From Sphingomonadaceae bacterium 3R27E2-A (GTDB lineage Bacteria > Pseudomonadota > Alphaproteobacteria > Sphingomonadales > Sphingomonadaceae): DNA of 64,000 nt. The notes beneath the pieces were generated by a model, which was given only the letters and a program-made list of their open reading frames with translations, was not told the DNA's origin and searched no databases. Positions 47,741-56,219 of the stretch are shown here, in pieces. Each line of letters opens with the position of its first letter. The stretch's first letter is position 1. The stretch spans positions 1-64,000 of the forward strand of contig SCNT01000023.1 in NCBI GenBank assembly GCA_005503165.1, read 5' to 3'. A program made the translations under genes and the position numbers.

Positions 47741-48679
47741 CTAGAGCGCCTTCAGCAGCGCTTCGATATCGTCCATCGAGATCAGGCTCGTCACCTCGAC
47801 CTCGCCCGACGCGCTGCGCTTGACCATCGGGCCGAGCACCTTGCCGCCGAATTCGACGAACTGGCCGACGCCGATATCCTCCATCGCGCCGACGCTTTCG
47901 CGCCAGCGGACGCGGCCGGTGACTTGGCTGACGAGCAGGTCGCGGATCGTGTCGGCATCGCTCACCGCGCTCGCCGTCACGTTCGCGACGACGGCGACCA
48001 GCGGCGCGGCTGGCGGGTTCGCGCCGAGCGCCTCGGCCATCGCGTCGGCCGCGGGCTGCATCAGCGGGCAATGGAAGGGCGCCGACACCGGCAGCAGCAC
48101 GCCGCGCTTGATCCCATAATCCTTGACCAGCGCGACCGCGCGCTCGACCGCGCCCTTGTGGCCCGAGATCACGACCTGCGACGGGTCGTTGTCGTTGGCG
48201 ACGGTGCAGACCTCGCCCTCGGCGGCGGCGTCGGCGAGCTTCTGCGCGGTCTCGATGTCGGCGCCGAGCAGCGCCGCCATCGCGCCGACCTCGACGGGCA
48301 CCGCCGCCTGCATCGCCTGCCCGCGCGTCTTGAGCAGCCGCGCGGTGGTCGCGAGGTCGAAGGCGCTCGCGGCGCAGAGCGCGCTATATTCGCCGAGGCT
48401 GTGGCCCGCGACATAGTCGGCTTTGGCGGCGAGCGTCACGCCGCCTTCCTTTTCGAGCACGCGCAGTGTCGCGATGGCGTTGGCCATGATCGCGGGCTGG
48501 GCATTTTCGGTAAGGGTCAGCTGGTCCTCGGGGCCTTCGGTCATCAGCTGGAACAGTTTCTGGCCGAGCGCGTCGTCGACCTCCTGGAACACCTCGCGCG
48601 CCGCCGGCGACGCATCGGCGAGCGCCTTGCCCATGCCGACCGACTGGCTGCCCTGACCCGGAAAGATGAATGCGCGCAT
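47741..48679 (-). CDS. fabD: Malonyl-CoA:ACP transacylase
   Basis: 312-residue acyltransferase loading malonyl groups on ACP for fatty-acid elongation. It has FPGQGSQSVGMG, the nucleophile Ser94 in AGHSLGEYSAL, and VPVEVGAMAALLGAD. Full length with a normal C-terminus. Its last 63 bases are duplicated at 45325-45387. Confidence 0.96.
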   Translation of the reverse strand: MRAFIFPGQGSQSVGMGKALADASPAAREVFQEVDDALGQKLFQLMTEGPEDQLTLTENAQPAIMANAIATLRVLEKEGGVTLAAKADYVAGHSLGEYSALCAASAFDLATTARLLKTRGQAMQAAVPVEVGAMAALLGADIETAQKLADAAAEGEVCTVANDNDPSQVVISGHKGAVERAVALVKDYGIKRGVLLPVSAPFHCPLMQPAADAMAEALGANPPAAPLVAVVANVTASAVSDADTIRDLLVSQVTGRVRWRESVGAMEDIGVGQFVEFGGKVLGPMVKRSASGEVEVTSLISMDDIEALLKAL

Positions 48680-48695
48680 GACCCTGTCCCTATAT

Positions 48696-48785
48696 CGTCG
48701 CCCCCGCGGAGGCGGGGGCCGCTGGAGGTTTATACTTCGCCGTCGGGCTAGGCCGACAACGGCCCCCGCCTTCGCGGGGGCGACG
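48696..48785. repeat. Palindromic element between ldcA and fabD
   Basis: Inverted repeat with arms at 48696-48722 (CGTCGCCCCCGCGGAGG...) and 48759-48785 (...CCTTCGCGGGGGCGACG) around a 36-base centre. It occupies most of the gap between the LD-carboxypeptidase stop and fabD start. Confidence 0.82.
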
Positions 48786-48802
48786 AGTGGGCGCCTATTC
48801 CT

Positions 48803-49630
48803 TCACCCCGCGCGATGCAAGCCGAAGGGCACGATCTTGTTCGCCCCGTCGTGGCCGATGTCGGCCCGGCCGAGCCAGGGGATTTCGCAGCGTACGCACC
48901 AGTGGCGCGCGACCTCCTCGGCATCGGCGCCGAAGGGCCGGTCGTTGTCGGGAATATCGCTCACCCGCCCGAGCCTGAGCCCGGCGAGCCCGCGGGGGCC
49001 GAGGTAGCTCGCGACGTGGAAAAAGGCCCTGTCGAAGGCGTAAAGATATTCGCTGACCTCCTCTATCAGCAGGATATGGCCGCCGAGATCGGGCTCGAGC
49101 GGGGTGCCGAGCAGCATCGACAGCGTCATCAGGTTGAACGCGGCATGGCGCGCGCCATGCTCGAGCCCCGGCTCGCACGCCGCAGGATCGCGCGCGACGA
49201 GCCAGTCGAGCGCGCGCAGCACCGCACCGTCGCCGCCCTCGCGGCGGATGTCGGCGACCATCGGGCCGTGCGCGACATGGTCGAAGCCGTCGCGATAGAG
49301 CGCGCCAAGCAGATTGCCCTGGTCCGAATAGCCGAGGAACGCCTTGCCGCGCGCGACGTCGGTCATCGCCGCGACCGCTTCCCCGGCGATGCGGCACGCG
49401 CCATAACCGCCGCGCGCGAACCACAGCGCGTCGATGTCGGGCCGGTTCGCCATCTCGACCAGCGCCGCGAAACGATGCCCGTCCTCGCCCGCGAAATGGC
49501 CGTGGACCGCGAAACATTGGGGATCGAAGACCAGCTCGACGTCGGGATAGCCGAGGCTGGCGAGCGCGCGCACCGCCTCGGCATCGTCGGGCAATATCGG
49601 CGTCGAGGGAGCAACTATCCCGATGCGCAT
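48803..49630 (-). CDS. ldcA: LD-carboxypeptidase (peptidase S66)
   Basis: 275-residue cytoplasmic S66 enzyme that removes the terminal D-Ala from murein tetrapeptides during recycling. The catalytic triad is visible as Ser102 (LGYSDQGN), Glu190 or Glu191 (LLIEEVSEY) and His260 (DIGHDGANKIVPFG). ATG 49630 is chosen because GGAGAAGGA lies five bases upstream; the GTG one codon before is too close. Divergent from the Mur-ligase-like gene 211 bases away; the gap holds short hairpins and no gene. Confidence 0.9.
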   Translation of the reverse strand: MRIGIVAPSTPILPDDAEAVRALASLGYPDVELVFDPQCFAVHGHFAGEDGHRFAALVEMANRPDIDALWFARGGYGACRIAGEAVAAMTDVARGKAFLGYSDQGNLLGALYRDGFDHVAHGPMVADIRREGGDGAVLRALDWLVARDPAACEPGLEHGARHAAFNLMTLSMLLGTPLEPDLGGHILLIEEVSEYLYAFDRAFFHVASYLGPRGLAGLRLGRVSDIPDNDRPFGADAEEVARHWCVRCEIPWLGRADIGHDGANKIVPFGLHRAG

Positions 49631-49841
49631 CACGTCCTTCTCCCCATGGGAGAAGTATACGCAGCCTTGCCGGCTCGCCGGCTAGGCAGAGTTGGATGAG
49701 GGCGTCCGCCGCCGATCCTGCACGCCACGTCCGATCCCCTCCCCCAGCTTCGACTAGACGCTTCGCGCCAAGTCTGCGCACCCTCTCCCGACGGGAGAGC
49801 GAATAGTTGCCTTCAATCAAGCAAGGCCATAACGCCGCGCC

Positions 49842-51251
49842 ATGGCGGAAAACAAATCCTATTTCTTTTGCGGCATCGGCGGGTCGGGCATGCTGCCGCT
49901 GGCGATGATAGTCGCGGCGCGCGGAGCCAAGGTTGCGGGCTCGGACCGCAGCCGCGACCAAGGCCGCAGCCCCGGGAAATTCGCGTGGATCGAGGACCAG
50001 GACATCGCGCTGTTCCCGCAGGACGGCAGCGGCGTCGCCGCCGGCCAGACGCTGGTTGCCTCGGCGGCGGTCGAGGACAACGTGCCCGACATCGCCGCCG
50101 CGAACGCGCTCGGCCTGCCGCGCATGACGCGCGCCGACCTCAACGCCGCGCTGTTCAATTCGGCTGGCCAGGCGGTCGGCGTCGGCGGCACCAGCGGCAA
50201 ATCGACCGTCACCGGCATGATCGGCTGGATCCTCGAAAGCGTCGGGCGCAAGCCGACGGTGATGAACGGCGCGGTGATGCGCAATTTCGCGAGCGACGAC
50301 ATGCCCTTCGCGAGCGCGCTGGTCGGCGGCGACGCCGTCTATGTCAGCGAGGTCGACGAGAGCGACGGCTCGATCGCGCTCTACCGGCCCGACGTCGCGG
50401 TGGTCACCAACATCAGCCTCGATCACAAGAGCCTGGCCGAGTTGCACCAGTTGTTCGGCGATTTCGCCGGCAAGGCGCGGGTCGCGGTGGTCAATGCCGA
50501 CGACCCCGAATCGCGTCCCCTGATGAGCGGCGAGAATGTCATGCGCTTCGGCTTCAGCCCGCTCGCGGGCATGCGCGGCAGCGACTTCGAGGCGCTGCCC
50601 GATGGCAGCCGCTTCACCGCCCATTTCAACGTCACGCAATGCGAGGTCCGGCTGCGCATGCCCGGGCGCCACAACGCCTCCAATGCGCTGGCCGCGATGG
50701 CCGCCGCGCGCGCACTCGGCATCTCGATCAAGGATTCGGCCGCCGCGCTCGCCGATTTCACCGGCCTCGCGCGGCGTTACGAGGTGCTGGGGCAAGCAGG
50801 CGGGATTACCGTTATCGACGACTTCGCGCACAACCCCGACAAGGTCGCCGCGACGCTCGCGGCCGTCGCCGAACTGCCGGGCCGCGCCCTGCTCTTCTTC
50901 CAGCCGCACGGTTACGGCCCGCTGCGCCAAATGGGCAAGGAACTCGCCGCGAGCTTCGCCAAGGGCATGCGCGACGGCGACAAGCTTTACGTCTGCGACC
51001 CCGTCTATTTCGGCGGCACCGTCGACCGCAGCATCGGCAGCGAGGCGCTGGTCGCCGACATCGTCGCGGGCGGAGCCCACGCAGTCCACCTGACGACGCG
51101 CGCCAACTGCGGCGCGGCGATACTCGACGAAGCGAAGGCGGGCGACCGCATCCTGATCCTTGGCGCGCGCGACGACACGCTGACGGAATTCGGGCGCGAA
51201 CTGCTGGAAAAACTCGCCGCCGGCTTGATTTCCGACCGCGAATCTGTATAG
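49842..51251 (+). CDS. Mpl/MurC-like Mur ligase
   Basis: 469 residues with all Mur ligase domains: Rossmann-like start ([15 protein letters not shown]), ATP loop [14 protein letters not shown] (113-126), [18 protein letters not shown] and [13 protein letters not shown]. It is a second MurC-like enzyme apart from the dcw murC. Beside ldcA, the best reading is Mpl, which ligates recycled tripeptide to UDP-MurNAc. Substrate is inferred; it lacks the usual MurC histidine pair YAHHP and has DFAHNPDKV instead. Confidence 0.8.
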   Translation: MAENKSYFFCGIGGSGMLPLAMIVAARGAKVAGSDRSRDQGRSPGKFAWIEDQDIALFPQDGSGVAAGQTLVASAAVEDNVPDIAAANALGLPRMTRADLNAALFNSAGQAVGVGGTSGKSTVTGMIGWILESVGRKPTVMNGAVMRNFASDDMPFASALVGGDAVYVSEVDESDGSIALYRPDVAVVTNISLDHKSLAELHQLFGDFAGKARVAVVNADDPESRPLMSGENVMRFGFSPLAGMRGSDFEALPDGSRFTAHFNVTQCEVRLRMPGRHNASNALAAMAAARALGISIKDSAAALADFTGLARRYEVLGQAGGITVIDDFAHNPDKVAATLAAVAELPGRALLFFQPHGYGPLRQMGKELAASFAKGMRDGDKLYVCDPVYFGGTVDRSIGSEALVADIVAGGAHAVHLTTRANCGAAILDEAKAGDRILILGARDDTLTEFGRELLEKLAAGLISDRESV

Positions 51252-51252
51252 G
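51225..51252 (+). promoter_or_regulatory. Sigma-70-type promoter of the rpsF operon
   Basis: TTGATT (51225-51230), a 16-base spacer and TATAGG (51247-51252), located over the last codons of the Mur-ligase gene and followed by a structured leader to rpsF. Confidence 0.6.
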
Positions 51253-51263
51253 CGCGCTCATCC

Positions 51264-51352
51264 GGGGCGAGGCCTTGTGCCGTTCGCCCCGTTTGCTTTG
51301 CACGGATACGCAAAGCCGGACGACAGCCGGAGGGGCCTGCGATTGGCGCAGG
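51264..51352 (+). promoter_or_regulatory. Structured leader of rpsF-rpsR-rplI
   Basis: Three consecutive hairpins: GGGGCGA/TCGCCCC (51264-51290), GCTTTGC/GCAAAGC (51295-51316) and CCTGCG/CGCAGG (51336-51352), with a CCGG...CCGG repeat between the last two. In many bacteria the S6:S18 complex binds a leader RNA of this operon through a CCG element, so this is a candidate autoregulatory site. Confidence 0.5.
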
Positions 51353-51384
51353 TCAGCGATCGGCCAAATGAAGGAAGCGCGACC

Positions 51385-51753
51385 ATGCCGTTCTACGAGC
51401 ATGTCTTTATCGCGCGTCAGGACCTGAGCCAGGCTCAGGTCGACGCGCTGGCGGAAAACGTCACCAATATCTTCGGCGAGTATAAGGGCCAGGTCCACAA
51501 GACCGAGACCTGGGGCCTGAAGCAGCTTGCCTACAAGATCCAGAAGAACCGCAAGGGTCATTATGTGATGCTGTCGGCCGAAGCGCCGGGCGAAGCCGTC
51601 GCCGAAGTCGAGCGTCAGGCCGCGATCAACGAAGACATCATCCGCTGGATGACCATCCGCGTCGACGAACTCGAAAAGGGCCCGTCGGTGATGATGCGCA
51701 AGCAGGAACGTCGGGGCGGCCGTGGCGGCCGTGACCGCGACGGCGAAGAATAA
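51385..51753 (+). CDS. rpsF: 30S ribosomal protein S6
   Basis: 122 residues, beginning [15 protein letters not shown], with [16 protein letters not shown]-type core (here [16 protein letters not shown]) and a basic Arg/Gly tail ending in acidic residues. AAGGAAG precedes ATG 51385; the open frame upstream is leader. First gene of the S6-S18-L9 operon. Confidence 0.97.
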   Translation: MPFYEHVFIARQDLSQAQVDALAENVTNIFGEYKGQVHKTETWGLKQLAYKIQKNRKGHYVMLSAEAPGEAVAEVERQAAINEDIIRWMTIRVDELEKGPSVMMRKQERRGGRGGRDRDGEE

Positions 51754-51764
51754 GGAACACGACC

Positions 51765-51989
51765 ATGGCACGACCCTTTTTCCGTCGCCGCAAGACCTGC
51801 CCCTTCAGCCAGAAGGACGCACCGGTCATCGATTACAAGGACGTCCGCCTGCTCCAGGGTTACCTGTCGGAGCGCGGCAAGATCGTCCCGTCGCGGATCA
51901 CCGCGGTGTCCACCAAGAAGCAGCGCGAGCTGGCGAAGGCGATCAAGCGCTCGCGCCACATCGGCCTGCTCCCCTACATCGTGAAGTAA
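51765..51989 (+). CDS. rpsR: 30S ribosomal protein S18
   Basis: 74 residues, standard S18 ([38 protein letters not shown]). Starts 11 bases after rpsF with TAAGGA upstream. S18 pairs with S6 on the 30S platform. Confidence 0.98.
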   Translation: MARPFFRRRKTCPFSQKDAPVIDYKDVRLLQGYLSERGKIVPSRITAVSTKKQRELAKAIKRSRHIGLLPYIVK

Positions 51990-52002
51990 GGAGGGCGGAC
52001 CG

Positions 52003-52632
52003 ATGGAAATCATCCTGCTCGAACGTATCGAGAAACTGGGCGGTATCGGCGACGTCGTCACCGTCAAGAACGGCTTTGCCCGTAACTATCTGCTGCCGAA
52101 CAACAAGGCGCTCCGTGCGAACGAAGCCAACCGCAAGCTGTTCGAAGCCAATCGCTCGAAGATCGAGGCCGACAACGCCGAACGTCGCACCGACGCCGAA
52201 GGCCGCGCCAAGGACATCGACGGCAAGCAGGTCGTCCTGATCCGCCAGGCGTCGAACACCGGCCAGCTCTACGGCTCGGTTTCGGTGCGCGACATCGTCG
52301 ACGCGCTCGCCGAGGACGGCGTGACCGGCGTCACCAAGGCGATGGTCGAGCTGGAACGCCCGATCAAGTCGCTCGGCCTGTTCGAGGTCAAGGTCAAGCT
52401 GCACCCTGAGGTCGCAGTGACCGTGGGCGTCAACGTCGCACGCTCGCCTGACGAAGCCGAAATGCAGAAGCAGGGCATCGACGTCATCGCCGCGATGTTC
52501 GAGGAAGAGCAGGCCGAAGCCGTCGCTTCGGCGCTGGAACCCGACAGCGAAGACGAGTTCGAAGACGCCACGCCGCCTTCGGAACGCGCCGCCGGGGAAG
52601 CTCCGGCTGCGGACGACGCCGAAGAAGCCTGA
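52003..52632 (+). CDS. rplI: 50S ribosomal protein L9
   Basis: 209 residues. The N-terminal domain (MEIILLERIEKLGGIGDVV, GFARNYLLPNNKA) and second RNA-binding domain (GSVSVRDIVDALAEDG) are normal. A strongly acidic C-terminal extension of about 50 residues (EEEQAEAVASALEPDSED onward) makes it longer than the E. coli protein (149). A terminator follows. Confidence 0.97.
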   Translation: MEIILLERIEKLGGIGDVVTVKNGFARNYLLPNNKALRANEANRKLFEANRSKIEADNAERRTDAEGRAKDIDGKQVVLIRQASNTGQLYGSVSVRDIVDALAEDGVTGVTKAMVELERPIKSLGLFEVKVKLHPEVAVTVGVNVARSPDEAEMQKQGIDVIAAMFEEEQAEAVASALEPDSEDEFEDATPPSERAAGEAPAADDAEEA

Positions 52633-52658
52633 ACGCTTCCGGCACAAGCGATTTGAGA

Positions 52659-52692
52659 GGGCCGCGTTTCCGATGGAAACGCGGCCCTTTCT
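52659..52692 (+). terminator. Rho-independent terminator of the rpsF operon
   Basis: Perfect 13-base-pair stem (GGGCCGCGTTTCC with GGAAACGCGGCCC), GAT loop, then TTTCT, 27 bases after the rplI stop. Confidence 0.93.
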
Positions 52693-52755
52693 GCTTGGGC
52701 GATCATATCGATCGCAAAGGCGCGTGACCGCTTCCGGGCGGGAGGGGACGTTCTT

Positions 52756-52901
52756 AATCCTCCCTGCGGCGTAGCCGTGGGGAGGGGGACCACCCGTAGG
52801 GTGGTGGAGGGGCCGATGCCCCAGGCCCAGTTTCCAGGCGGCCGCCCCTCCACCATGCTTCGCATGGTCCCCCTCCCCATCGCTTCGCGACAGGGAGGAT
52901 T
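52756..52901. repeat. Long palindromic intergenic element, copy 2
   Basis: Inverted repeat with ~58-base arms (52756-52813 and 52843-52901), the left opening AATCCTCCCTGCGGCG and the right closing CGACAGGGAGGATTA, each arm carrying its own small hairpin. Same family as 17977-18119. It fills the gap between the rplI terminator and the sulfotransferase-like gene. Confidence 0.83.
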
Positions 52902-52957
52902 ATTACGTCCGCTTTCCACCCCAATGCAGACTCTGGCCAAGCCCCCTCGCCTTTCCT

Positions 52958-54007
52958 ATGGCGGCAGCGATGGCCGACGATCCCTTTCAGCGCCGCTTTG
53001 CCGCCGATGCCGCGCTGCTGCCGCATATGGCCGACCTCGCGAACGATCGGGTGCTCGTCGCATTGGTGACCGAGGCCGACTATCGCGGCGCGAGCTTTCT
53101 CGACCAGCGGCTGCTCACCGATCGGATCGGGCGCGAGTGGAAGGCGTGGGACGCGCTGCCGGGCCTCGGCCCGGACGCCGCGCGGCCCGACTATATCTTC
53201 CATATCGGCCATGTCGGCTCGACGCTCGTCTCGCGCCTGCTCGCCGAGACGGGCGACGTGCTGCCGCTGCGCGAGCCGATGCTGCTGCGCACGCTGGCGC
53301 AGGTCGCCGAGCGGATCGACCGCCCCGAATCGCTCTGGTCGCCCGAGCTTTACCGCGCGCGGCTGGCGCAGGTCGGCGGCTGGCTTGGCCGCTCTTTCCG
53401 CCCCGGGCAGCGCGCGACGGTCAAGGCGTCGAGCGTCATTACCGCGATCGCGGGCGACCTGACCGGCCCGGAAGGCCGCGCGCTGTTCCTCCATGTCCCG
53501 CTCGCGCGCTATATCGAGACCATACTCGCCGGCGAGGCGTCGACGGCCGAGACGCTGGCGCAGGCGCCCGCGCGCATCGCGCGGCTCGCGGCGCTGGTCC
53601 CCGACTTCCCCTTCCAGCTGTGGCAATTGCCGCCGGTAACCCGCGTCGCAATGAGCTGGCTCTGCGAAATGGCGAGCGCCGCGCGGACGCTACCGCCCGC
53701 CGATCCGCGCCATTTGTGGGTCGATTTCGAGGCGATGCTCGCCCATCCCGCCGCCGCTCTCGCGGCGCAGGCGGCGCATTTCGGTCTCGCCCCCGACGCG
53801 GCGCGGATCGACGCGCTGCTCGCGGGGCCGATCATGCGCCAATATTCGAAGGCGCCCGAGCATGGCTACAGCCCCGACCTGCGCCGCGAATTGCAGGCGC
53901 AGGCCGCGGCCGAACATGGCCGCGAAATCGCCGAGGCAATCGCATGGGTTGAAGCGCTCGCGGCGCGCGATACAAGCTTGGCCGCGCTGCCGATCCACGG
54001 CCGATAG
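52958..54007 (+). CDS. Sulfotransferase-like P-loop protein
   Basis: 349 residues. HIGHVGSTLVSRLLAET at 82-98 resembles the 5' phosphosulfate loop of sulfotransferases, followed by a strand-helix core and a C-terminal WVDFEAMLAHPAAAL segment. ATG 52970 (MADDPFQ) is an alternative; no clear ribosome site precedes either. It is followed after 8 bases by a PKHD-type hydroxylase, implying joint action. Substrate unknown; assignment rests on the loop and overall pattern. Confidence 0.6.
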   Translation: MAAAMADDPFQRRFAADAALLPHMADLANDRVLVALVTEADYRGASFLDQRLLTDRIGREWKAWDALPGLGPDAARPDYIFHIGHVGSTLVSRLLAETGDVLPLREPMLLRTLAQVAERIDRPESLWSPELYRARLAQVGGWLGRSFRPGQRATVKASSVITAIAGDLTGPEGRALFLHVPLARYIETILAGEASTAETLAQAPARIARLAALVPDFPFQLWQLPPVTRVAMSWLCEMASAARTLPPADPRHLWVDFEAMLAHPAAALAAQAAHFGLAPDAARIDALLAGPIMRQYSKAPEHGYSPDLRRELQAQAAAEHGREIAEAIAWVEALAARDTSLAALPIHGR

Positions 54008-54015
54008 GAAAACCG

Positions 54016-54672
54016 ATGTTCAAGCTTGTCCCGCTGCTCGACGAACAGGAAGTGCGCACCTTGCGCGAAATCGCCGCGGCGGGGAAATTCGTCGACGGCA
54101 AGATCAGCAACCCGCATTCGAAGATCAAGAACAACCTGCAGCTCCACGACGCGCAGGCCTATGAACGGTCCTCGAAAATCCTGCTCGACGCGATGGTGTC
54201 GAATCCCGATTTCATGGAATTCAGCTTTCCCGCGCGCATCGCGCCGCCGCTGCTGACGCGCTACACGCCGGGCATGCATTATGGGCTGCATCCCGATGCC
54301 GCCTATATCCCGCTGCCCGACGGCCAGTTGCGCACCGACATCAGCTGCACGGTGTTTCTGGGCGACCCTGCCGACTACGACGGCGGTGCGCTGCACGTCA
54401 CGCTGGGCGGCGCCGATCTGCGCTTCAAGGAAGCCCCCGGGGTCGCGATCGTCTATCCCTCCCATACGCTGCACGAGGTCGAGCCGGTGACGCGCGGCGA
54501 GCGGCTGGTCGCCATCACCTTCATCCAGAGCCTGATCCCCGACGTCCAGCAACGCAATCTGATGTACGAGCTCAACGACGTCGCGGGGCTCGAGGGCGCG
54601 AAGATGGACCCGGAAAATTATACCCGGCTACAGGCGGTGCAGTACCAACTGCTCCGTATGTGGCGGCGCTAG
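54016..54672 (+). CDS. PKHD-type Fe(II)/2-oxoglutarate hydroxylase
   Basis: 218-residue PiuC/YbiX-family dioxygenase. The iron triad is His92-Asp94 (LHPDAAY) and His153 (SHTLHEVEPV), with Arg163 (TRGERLVAIT) as the 2-oxoglutarate ligand. Such genes often sit with TonB siderophore receptors and are iron-regulated. AGGAAAA precedes the ATG. The substrate is unknown. It converges on the next gene with one base between stops. Confidence 0.88.
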   Translation: MFKLVPLLDEQEVRTLREIAAAGKFVDGKISNPHSKIKNNLQLHDAQAYERSSKILLDAMVSNPDFMEFSFPARIAPPLLTRYTPGMHYGLHPDAAYIPLPDGQLRTDISCTVFLGDPADYDGGALHVTLGGADLRFKEAPGVAIVYPSHTLHEVEPVTRGERLVAITFIQSLIPDVQQRNLMYELNDVAGLEGAKMDPENYTRLQAVQYQLLRMWRR

Positions 54673-54673
54673 T

Positions 54674-55183
54674 TCAGAGCATCTTCGCCGCGAGGATCCA
54701 CCCCCACACCACGAGCGTCAGCGCGCCGCCGGCGATCGTCCAGCGCACCGCGGCGGTCAGCAGCCGTGCCTGCGCGTCGATCGAATAGGTGAAGGCGGCG
54801 AACAGCCGCTGGCGCAGCCCGTCGGCCTTTTCCAGCCCGTCGCTGTCGAATTCCTCGCCGAGCAGCAGCGCGCGCAGGCAGAGGAAGCTCGACAGGATTA
54901 ACGGCGCGATGCCGACGATGCTGGCGATCGTCAGCGCCGGCTGCGTCACGGCGTCGAGGCTGAGCGGGGCGCCCGGGCTCGCCGAGATGGGGTGCGTGCC
55001 GATGGTGATCGCGAGCGCGTTGAACGCGAGCAGCCCGCCGAGCCGCACCGACAGGTCGAGGTCGCGGTTCTCGAGGAACTCAAGGTCGGCGATAAACCCC
55101 GGATCAGGGTTTTCGCCGCGCATCTCCTGAAACGCGCGGAGGCGGGTGCGAAAGCTGCGGTTGCGCCGCCCCCGCCAGCGCAT
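54674..55183 (-). CDS. Uncharacterised membrane protein behind folE
   Basis: 169 residues with a basic start (RWRGRRNRSFRTRLRAFQE), hydrophobic segments at about 50-65, 80-105 and 148-166, and an acidic loop (LLGEEFDSDGLEKAD). Possibly DUF2721-like, but I cannot confirm a family. It starts two bases after the folE stop, so it is probably co-translated. Confidence 0.6.
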   Translation of the reverse strand: MRWRGRRNRSFRTRLRAFQEMRGENPDPGFIADLEFLENRDLDLSVRLGGLLAFNALAITIGTHPISASPGAPLSLDAVTQPALTIASIVGIAPLILSSFLCLRALLLGEEFDSDGLEKADGLRQRLFAAFTYSIDAQARLLTAAVRWTIAGGALTLVVWGWILAAKML

Positions 55184-55185
55184 CG

Positions 55186-55782
55186 TCAATAGCCCATCAG
55201 CGCGAGCACTTCCTTGCGGCTGCGCTCGTCGTCGAGGAAGCAGCCAAGCAGGCGGCTGGTGACCATGCCGACACCGGGGGTGCGCACGCCGCGGCCGGTC
55301 ATGCAGCCATGCTGCGCGTCGATCACCACCGCGACGCCGTGCGGCTGGAGATTGTCCCAGATGCATCTGGCCACTTCCGCGGTCAGACGCTCCTGCACCT
55401 GCAGCCGGCGGGCGTAACCATTCAGGACGCGCGCAAGTTTCGAGATGCCGACGACGCGGTCCTTCGGGAGGTAGGCGATCGACGCCTTGCCGGTGATCGG
55501 CGCCATATGATGTTCACAATGTGACTGGAACGGGATGTCGCGCAGCATGACGATCTCGTCATAGCCACCCACTTCCTCGAAGGTGCGCGACAAATGGATC
55601 GCGGGATCCTCGGCATAGCCCTGGCAATATTCAAGCCATGCCCGCGCGACGCGCTTTGGCGTGTCGACCAGCCCCTCGCGCGTGACGTCGTCGCCGGCCC
55701 AGGTGATGAGCGTGCGGACCGCCTCTAGCACATGTTCGGGCACCACCGGCTTGCCGTCCGCGCCCACTTCCACCTTGGTCAT
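55186..55782 (-). CDS. folE: GTP cyclohydrolase I
   Basis: 198-residue enzyme opening folate/pterin synthesis from GTP. Zinc ligands lie in SHCEHHMAPITGKASIAY and in the later Cys of QHGCMTGRGV; KLARVLNGYARRLQVQERLT is the usual signature. ATG 55782 begins MTKVEVGADG; the frame is open much further upstream but without homology. Confidence 0.95.
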   Translation of the reverse strand: MTKVEVGADGKPVVPEHVLEAVRTLITWAGDDVTREGLVDTPKRVARAWLEYCQGYAEDPAIHLSRTFEEVGGYDEIVMLRDIPFQSHCEHHMAPITGKASIAYLPKDRVVGISKLARVLNGYARRLQVQERLTAEVARCIWDNLQPHGVAVVIDAQHGCMTGRGVRTPGVGMVTSRLLGCFLDDERSRKEVLALMGY

Positions 55783-56219
55783 CCGCCCGCTTTCACTGTT
55801 GCATTCATGTCGCACATTTCGGCGCGATTGTGCCAATACGCAACCCCGGCTTGGGAAGAATTTCCTGTCGCAAAACAAGTTTACGTTGCGGAATCGGACC
55901 TTTTTCCTTCGCAAGCGAAGCAAGAAAATTTCCCCTGCCCTTCGCCGAACAAGTGGCTTGACGCTCGCGTCAACTGAGCGCAACTTTATGAGATTACAGA
56001 ACCTGCCGAAGCGGGTCGTGATCGGAGATGCCGGTATCAGTCCCCGGGTGCCGGTGGGAGAGGACGATGCCCAGCACAGCTGGCTACACCAATTTGCGCG
56101 CGCGCCTGCGCCGGATCGACGAGGTCCGGCGCCCGTAGTCACGTCTGGACATATCCCCTCCCGGTTGAGCGATGCAATTGGGCGGCCCGTGGGTGCGGGC
56201 TGAAAAAGGGAGGCACAAT
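55783..56219. other. Divergent intergenic region, folE and receptor
   Basis: 437 bases without a gene. It contains an AT-rich stretch (55855-55935), a hairpin CTTCGCAAGCGAAG (55907-55920), a GANTC site (55891-55895) and the palindrome at 55958-55973. The start-proximal part carries GGGAGG for the receptor gene. Promoters for both directions must lie here; I could not fix them beyond a possible TTGACG -35. Confidence 0.55.
55958..55973. promoter_or_regulatory. Perfect-arm palindrome TTGACGCTCGCGTCAA
   Basis: Seven-base arms (TTGACGC and GCGTCAA) around a two-base centre. The left arm also reads as a TTGACG -35 element for the receptor 245 bases downstream. A regulator binding here could block or assist transcription. 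Confidence 0.45.
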
